NCBI RefSeq assembly: GCF_009727055.1
Contig: NC_052353.1
Span: 47,888,373-47,952,372 of the forward strand
Origin: Benincasa hispida
Lineage: Eukaryota; Streptophyta; Magnoliopsida; Cucurbitales; Cucurbitaceae
Length of the DNA: 64,000 bases
Direction of reading: 5' to 3'
Part shown: piece by piece, positions 59,801 to 64,000 of the stretch
How the letters are laid out: each line of letters opens with the position of its first letter
Numbering within the stretch: the first letter of the stretch is position 1
Translations under genes and position numbers: made by a program
The notes under the pieces: generated by a model
Database searches by the model: none
The model's input: the letters and a program-made list of their open reading frames with translations, nothing else
Told to the model about the DNA's origin: nothing

Positions 59801-61778
59801 GTTGAAGTACGTTGTTTACATTCCCTTTATCTTAAGAGTTTATGTTGTGCTTCACTGATGTTTTCCTTTACTCTTGTATCTTCCAGGTTTTGGATGCTTT
59901 GCCTACTTTTGAATTGGACCCTCCTACTATTTCCATGACTTTTGGTGTTAATGATTCTCCACTAGCAGGTCGTGATGGTACACATGTGAGTTCTTTGTTG
60001 AAATTTGGTATTATCAGCCTTATAGTGATTTTACATCATCAGTGTTTTTTTTAGTACTACTGTATCCTTGTATTTAGTTTACTTGCAATTGCAATAGTGG
60101 GAGGGTGTATGTGTATCAGTATCACAGTTTGCCGGTATTTTATAGTCATATAGCCTATGTTTTCCTACCCCCCCTCCCCATCTTTGGTTGAAATGTCTGT
60201 TTGAATCTAAATATTGAACGGAATTAGAAATGATTTGCACTACTCATATACTACTATAACTTTATTTGTAGTTGACTGGTGGAAAAATTGGTGACCGATT
60301 AATGGCCGAAGCAGAAACAAATCTTGCCATAAATGTGCTTCCAGGCTTGTCAGAATCTTATGAGGTGCAGGGGCGAGGCGAACTTCAACTTGGTACCCTT
60401 CTTTGGAACCTTCCATTCAATGAAATTTCTAAGGCTTAAGGCTTAAGCAAGCAGACACCACTTTTATTCTTATTATAGTTATTGATGAAAGTTCGGTTAG
60501 AAACTATGCTTGGTTTCTCTCAATAGCTATATTCATATTAATATTGTTTTTCTTATGAAAGCTTGGCTTAAAAAAAAAAAAAATCTTATTAGTACGGTTA
60601 TTGTTTTCTGGAAACTCAAACTTTTTAATTTTCTTATTGAGTTGCATGTTATTATTTTTATCAATATTTTAATCCTTCTGAAGCCATATGTGCTTATTTA
60701 ATCAGGTATTCTGATTGAGAACATGAGACGTGAAGGATTTGAGTTATCTGTTTCACCGCCTAAAGTAATGTGAGTTTACTGATGCTTCTGCATGGAATTA
60801 TCCATGTAAATCTCATCCCTTGCAATTGTCCCACGTATTTTTATTTGTTTATGCATTACATGAAACTTTCAAAGAAATGGAGAGTACGTAAAATAATTGA
60901 GTTGAACTACAATTTTGCATCAGGTATAAAACTGAGAATTCAACGAAGCTTGAGCCAATTGAAGAAGTCACCATAGAGGTAATGTAATTCATGTAATTGT
61001 TTCTATTATTTTCTGTTGCAAAATTCAAGCATTGTGATTTGATTCAGGTTAATGAAGAACATGTTGGTTTAGTTATGGAAGCCTTATCGCATAGGCGTGC
61101 TGAAGTTACTGAGATGGGTCCAGTCCCAGGAAACATTGGCAGAACTAGATTGTGTTTGACATGCCCATCCAGGTTAGAAGATTTCACGATTGTCCACTTT
61201 GGTTTTAACCTTCCCCGAGAATTTTGAATAGTGTTCCTAGCAATTGAATGTTTTAATTGATGATTTAATGGTAGGAAACATAAATACTTGTGAAATCAGC
61301 AATGCATTTTTAGACCAACATAATGTGCGGTGAATTGACACTGTCATCAACATAAGGATACCGTAGTCTGTAGATTCTTGAAAAAGTTTATTGAGGGGGA
61401 TGCTGGCGATTTTAGAACCTTCAAATAAGATTGATATAATTTGGCTCAACACATGTTGCAAAAAAGAGAAGGGTTAACTGTCAACAAATGGGTGTTGCAT
61501 TGGCTTTATTCATAGTGGTGTTATTATAATATGATGTATCTAAAAAATTTAACTGTATCCCTGGTTAGTACCTCTATCTTTTAAAAAATTTGAAAATATA
61601 TTTGTTTCCTTTCAAAATTTTCTTTTTGTGAAAAATGCATCCTGATGATGATGGTCTTTGCATTCCATCACACTGAACGACTTTCGTCATCTGGTCTTCC
61701 TCAGGGGCTTAGTTGGTTACAGAAGTGTGTTTAGCAGTGATACACGTGGAACTGGTTTTATGCATCGAGCATTCTTAA
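56887..61778 (+). CDS. TYPA: Organellar TypA/BipA-family translational GTPase (3' end outside window)
   Basis: Thirteen exons are in the window: 56887-57240, 57438-57512, 57950-58100, 58512-58580, 58941-59113, 59233-59370, 59681-59806, 59887-59985, 60272-60392, 60706-60769, 60924-60978, 61048-61172, 61705-61778. All introns are GT-AG and in phase (541 codons). The N-terminus is Ser/Arg-rich with ARAFSAA, a likely mitochondrial or plastid transit peptide to about residue 60. GTPase motifs: AHVDHGKTT at 75-83 (P-loop), RGITI at 111-115, DTPGH at 133-137, NKVDR at 187-191. Domain II ([15 protein letters not shown]), GDIVSMAGL and the C-terminal [20 protein letters not shown] are family signatures. 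It resembles Arabidopsis At2g31060 (an embryo-lethal EMB2785-type gene; from memory). About 130 residues remain to be encoded beyond a gypsy insertion at 61979. The family acts on the ribosome; a stress role is inferred. Confidence 0.95.
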
Positions 61779-61978
61779 GTATGTATTTTGAACTTGAATT
61801 ATTTATTCTTGTGTTATGGTTTTCTGCTGAGAATAACATTGTGATTTACTTGATTTTTCCCCCTAGTATTTCATTACGATCTCTGGTATCTGTTTTTGCA
61901 CCTTTTCAATTTGACTTAGTGAGCAGGAGTTTAATGAGAGTTATCGACAGAGAATTCTTGGCATCCTAATGTTGCTAA
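61779..61978 (+). other. Start of TypA intron 13
   Basis: Two hundred bases of intron from GTATGTATTT to the gypsy LTR. Upstream text TTTTCCCCCCTAGTATTTC resembles an acceptor but opens no exon that fits the family. Confidence 0.5.
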
Positions 61979-62591
61979 TGTTAGGATAATGATTCTTGAA
62001 AATCTTTATTCCGTAACATGTTGATACAATCTTTCGGGAAAGGAACTAAACGATGAACAACTTCTTTATTAAATGATAAGAGTCAAATGATACTAATCGG
62101 TCGCTTACAAATGATGCTCGATCGTTTACCCAACGCTAAACGATTGTTTACAATCTATTACATGATCGCTCAGTCTTGCTAAACGATCACTTACTAAATC
62201 CTCCGCGATCGCTCACAAACTCCTACACGATCGCATATCAATTATTGTTACACGATCGTTTACCAGTTTCTATACGATCGTCTACCTTTTGTTATACGAT
62301 CGCCTACCAAATGCTACACGATTGCTGAGTTTTACTACACAATTGCCTAGTGGACGTAGATGATGAGCGGCACACTGCGATGGCTTCTCCACGACAGCGT
62401 CTTCCGAACTCCCACTCTCGAGAGCTCTCCTTCCTCACTTCTGATATTCAGACTTTGCTATCCTTTCTTTCCGTTTCCTTCTTTTAAATCTCCACTTCTC
62501 CCAACGGAATTAGAAGTTCTTCTTAACCAATTCAACCGCCTCTCCTCTATTCTTTCTTTCTTGATATTGCCACATAATTGAGGTTCTATCA
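61979..62591 (-). repeat. 3' LTR of the gypsy element, motif-rich
   Basis: 613 bp. Positions 62040-62345 carry about a dozen ACGATCG-type units, such as TACACGATCGTTTACC, TATACGATCGTC and CTAAACGATTG, every 20-30 bp. The rest resembles ordinary LTR text. Confidence 0.8.
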
Positions 62592-63795
62592 TTACCTCCC
62601 CCTCCACTTTTACCTTGTCCTCAAGGTAAAGCTTTGGTTGTCCACCCCATTTCTTTAGCTGTGTCACATGAAACACTGGATGTATCAACATTGTTGTCTG
62701 AAGGATTAACTTGTAAGCTACTGATCCGACTCTGTCCACTGCCTGTTGTGCTCCATAATACTTGGGAGATAATTTCACATTCTGCTTTTGCGGAACTCCA
62801 ACATCATGTCGCTCCTTGTCAACAAACTCCTTCATTTTCTCTTGAGCTAGCCTTAAATGCTCCTCCAGCTCGCGCAATGCAGCATCTCTGTCTTGCATTT
62901 GTTGGCTCAAAGTCCCTTTGGCCGTACATTCCTTTCCATAGTAAATCGACACTGGAAGTTGTCAACCATACACAATCTGAAAAGGGGTCAAGCTAGTAGG
63001 AGCATTATATGTAGTGTTACTCCAATAGTTCGCCCAATGCCACCAGTTCATCCATTCTTTCGTTCGCTCACCACAGCAGCACCTCCCATTCATTTCCACA
63101 CTGCAATTCACCACCCCTGTTTGACCATCCGACCGAGGTTGAGAAACTGAGCTGTGATGGAGTTTGGTTCCCGACAGTTGGAACGACTCTTGCCAAAAGT
63201 GATTCACAAACTCCTTATCTTGGTTCGAGATAATGGACTTCGGCACCTCCACAGATCGATACACTTCCATAGTCGTTTCTTGTTTAGTAGTCACGAATCT
63301 CCCACAGATCGATCCCTTTCTTGAAGATCGGAATTGGGCTAACATCCTTTTCTTCAAGTCTTCCCAATCTTCAAACGACTCTTTGTTTCTCTCCGAACAG
63401 TACCAGTCTAATGCGATGCCATCGAAATTAACAACCGCCACCGTCATCTTCTCAGATTCAGTCAACTTGTGAACTTGAAAATAGCGGTCTGCTCTGTATA
63501 ACCACGCGTCTGGATCGCTTCTGCCGAACACCGGCATTTCAACTTTCTTGAATTCATTCCGGTCACACATCGCTTCTTCACCGGTGGCTTTCATCATACT
63601 ATTTGCTTCGCACACATTATGGGTATGCGATCTTGTTACCTCCTCCGTCACCTTTGTCTTTCCCTTGGCCATTTCCGTAACATAAGAAACGAACATTTCT
63701 TGACGTTTCTCTGTTTGCCATTCTAATCTCTCAATACTCTTCGCTATCTCTTGTTCTAGTAATTCCAGTTGCTCTTCGAAATCTTTTTGAACCAT
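62458..63795 (-). pseudogene. Gypsy gag fused to integrase C-terminus
   Basis: Two frames. The first, 63795-62962, 277 residues, starts MVQKDFEEQLELLEQEIAKS. It has gag strings GRSDPDAWLYRADRYFQVHK and LTESEKMTVAVVNFDGIALD to about residue 180 (MEVYR), then switches to integrase text VPKSIISNQDKEFVNHFW and DGQTGVVN. After the stop following FQIVYG, the second frame 62952-62458 continues with YYGAQQAVDRVGSVAYKL and IHPVFHVTQLKKW of the integrase C-terminal (chromodomain-side) region. So roughly protease, RT, RNase H and the first part of integrase are gone. The junction is near 63250, where CACAGATCGAT occurs at both 63249 and 63303, possibly microhomology. Confidence 0.8.
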
Positions 63796-63826
63796 GCTTG
63801 CCCATGTGTTTGCTCTGATACCAATT

Positions 63827-64000
63827 TGTTAGGATACTGATTCTTGGAAATCTTTATTTCGTAACGTGTTGATACAATCTTTTGGGAAAGGAACTAAACG
63901 ATGAATAACTTATTTATTAAACGATAAGAGTCAAACGATACTAATCGGTCACTTACAAATGATGCTCAATCGTTTACCCAACACTAAACGATCGTTTACA
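63827..64000 (-). repeat. 5' LTR of the gypsy element (cut by window end)
   Basis: First 174 bp in plus coordinates, colinear with 61979-62150. The last bases include a perfect 14-bp palindrome TAAACGATCGTTTA at 63985-63998. Confidence 0.85.

Larger units (their letters stand above)
61979..64000 (-). mobile_element. Ty3/gypsy element with internal deletion, in a TypA intron
   Basis: Minus-strand element. Left (3') LTR 61979-62591, polypurine tract at 62594-62607 (GTGGAGGGGGAGG on the minus strand), internal region to 63810, primer site TTGGTATCAGAGCA at 63811-63824 (minus), and 5' LTR from 63827 past the window end. The LTR copies match closely (TGTTAGGATAATGATTC against TGTTAGGATACTGATTC). 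The internal region is only about 1.2 kb and lacks protease, RT and RNase H. The left flank is GCTAA; the matching duplication lies outside the window. Confidence 0.85.

Noticed and set aside
62634..62996. Plus-strand frames over the gypsy gag-integrase region
   Set aside because: Antisense shadows of the minus-strand element.

Overview
This is AT-rich nuclear DNA from a flowering plant, most likely a eudicot. A cucurbit would fit the retroelement families, but the sequence alone does not prove it. Three intron-containing host genes occupy the right-hand 24 kb: a group-E bZIP factor of the bZIP34/61 type (minus strand, 40582-43829), a small membrane-anchored relative of the glucosidase II beta subunit (minus, 45622-48008), and an organellar TypA/BipA-type GTPase (plus, from 56887, running out of the window). 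All three have clean GT-AG splice sites and open exons.

The left 39 kb is a stack of decayed transposable elements. Positions 1-2230 look like a Ty3/gypsy long terminal repeat (LTR) plus leader. Positions 2234-4915 hold a gypsy polyprotein fragment joined to a copia gag start and its LTR, both on the minus strand. A solo LTR of family A follows (5011-7107). Copia element D runs to 19202. A non-autonomous CACTA transposon lies at 20546-23329 and a minus-strand copia fragment (element C) at 23846-25950. A complete but inactivated copia element (element A, 25951-36685) has a perfect 5-bp target duplication. Another copia fragment (element B) ends near 39235. On the right, a degenerate MULE carrying a plant mobile domain gene (about 51060-56690) abuts the TypA promoter, and an internally deleted gypsy element (61979 to the window end) sits in a TypA intron.

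Three perfect copies of the 38-bp Nextera mate-pair junction adapter are embedded in the sequence (9479-9516, 34761-34798, 34825-34862). The first separates two nearly identical 7.5-kb copies (1996-9478 and 9517-16984), so this striking tandem duplication is very probably an assembly artefact. The other two sit in a 215-bp scrambled insertion in the 3' LTR of element A.

No new defence or metabolic system was found. The least explained structures are a CpG-rich palindromic motif (core TAAACGATCGTTTA) repeated in two unrelated retrotransposon families, a six-copy array of TATAAGTGTTAT at about 60-bp spacing in a retrotransposon leader, and long palindromes at both ends of the MULE.
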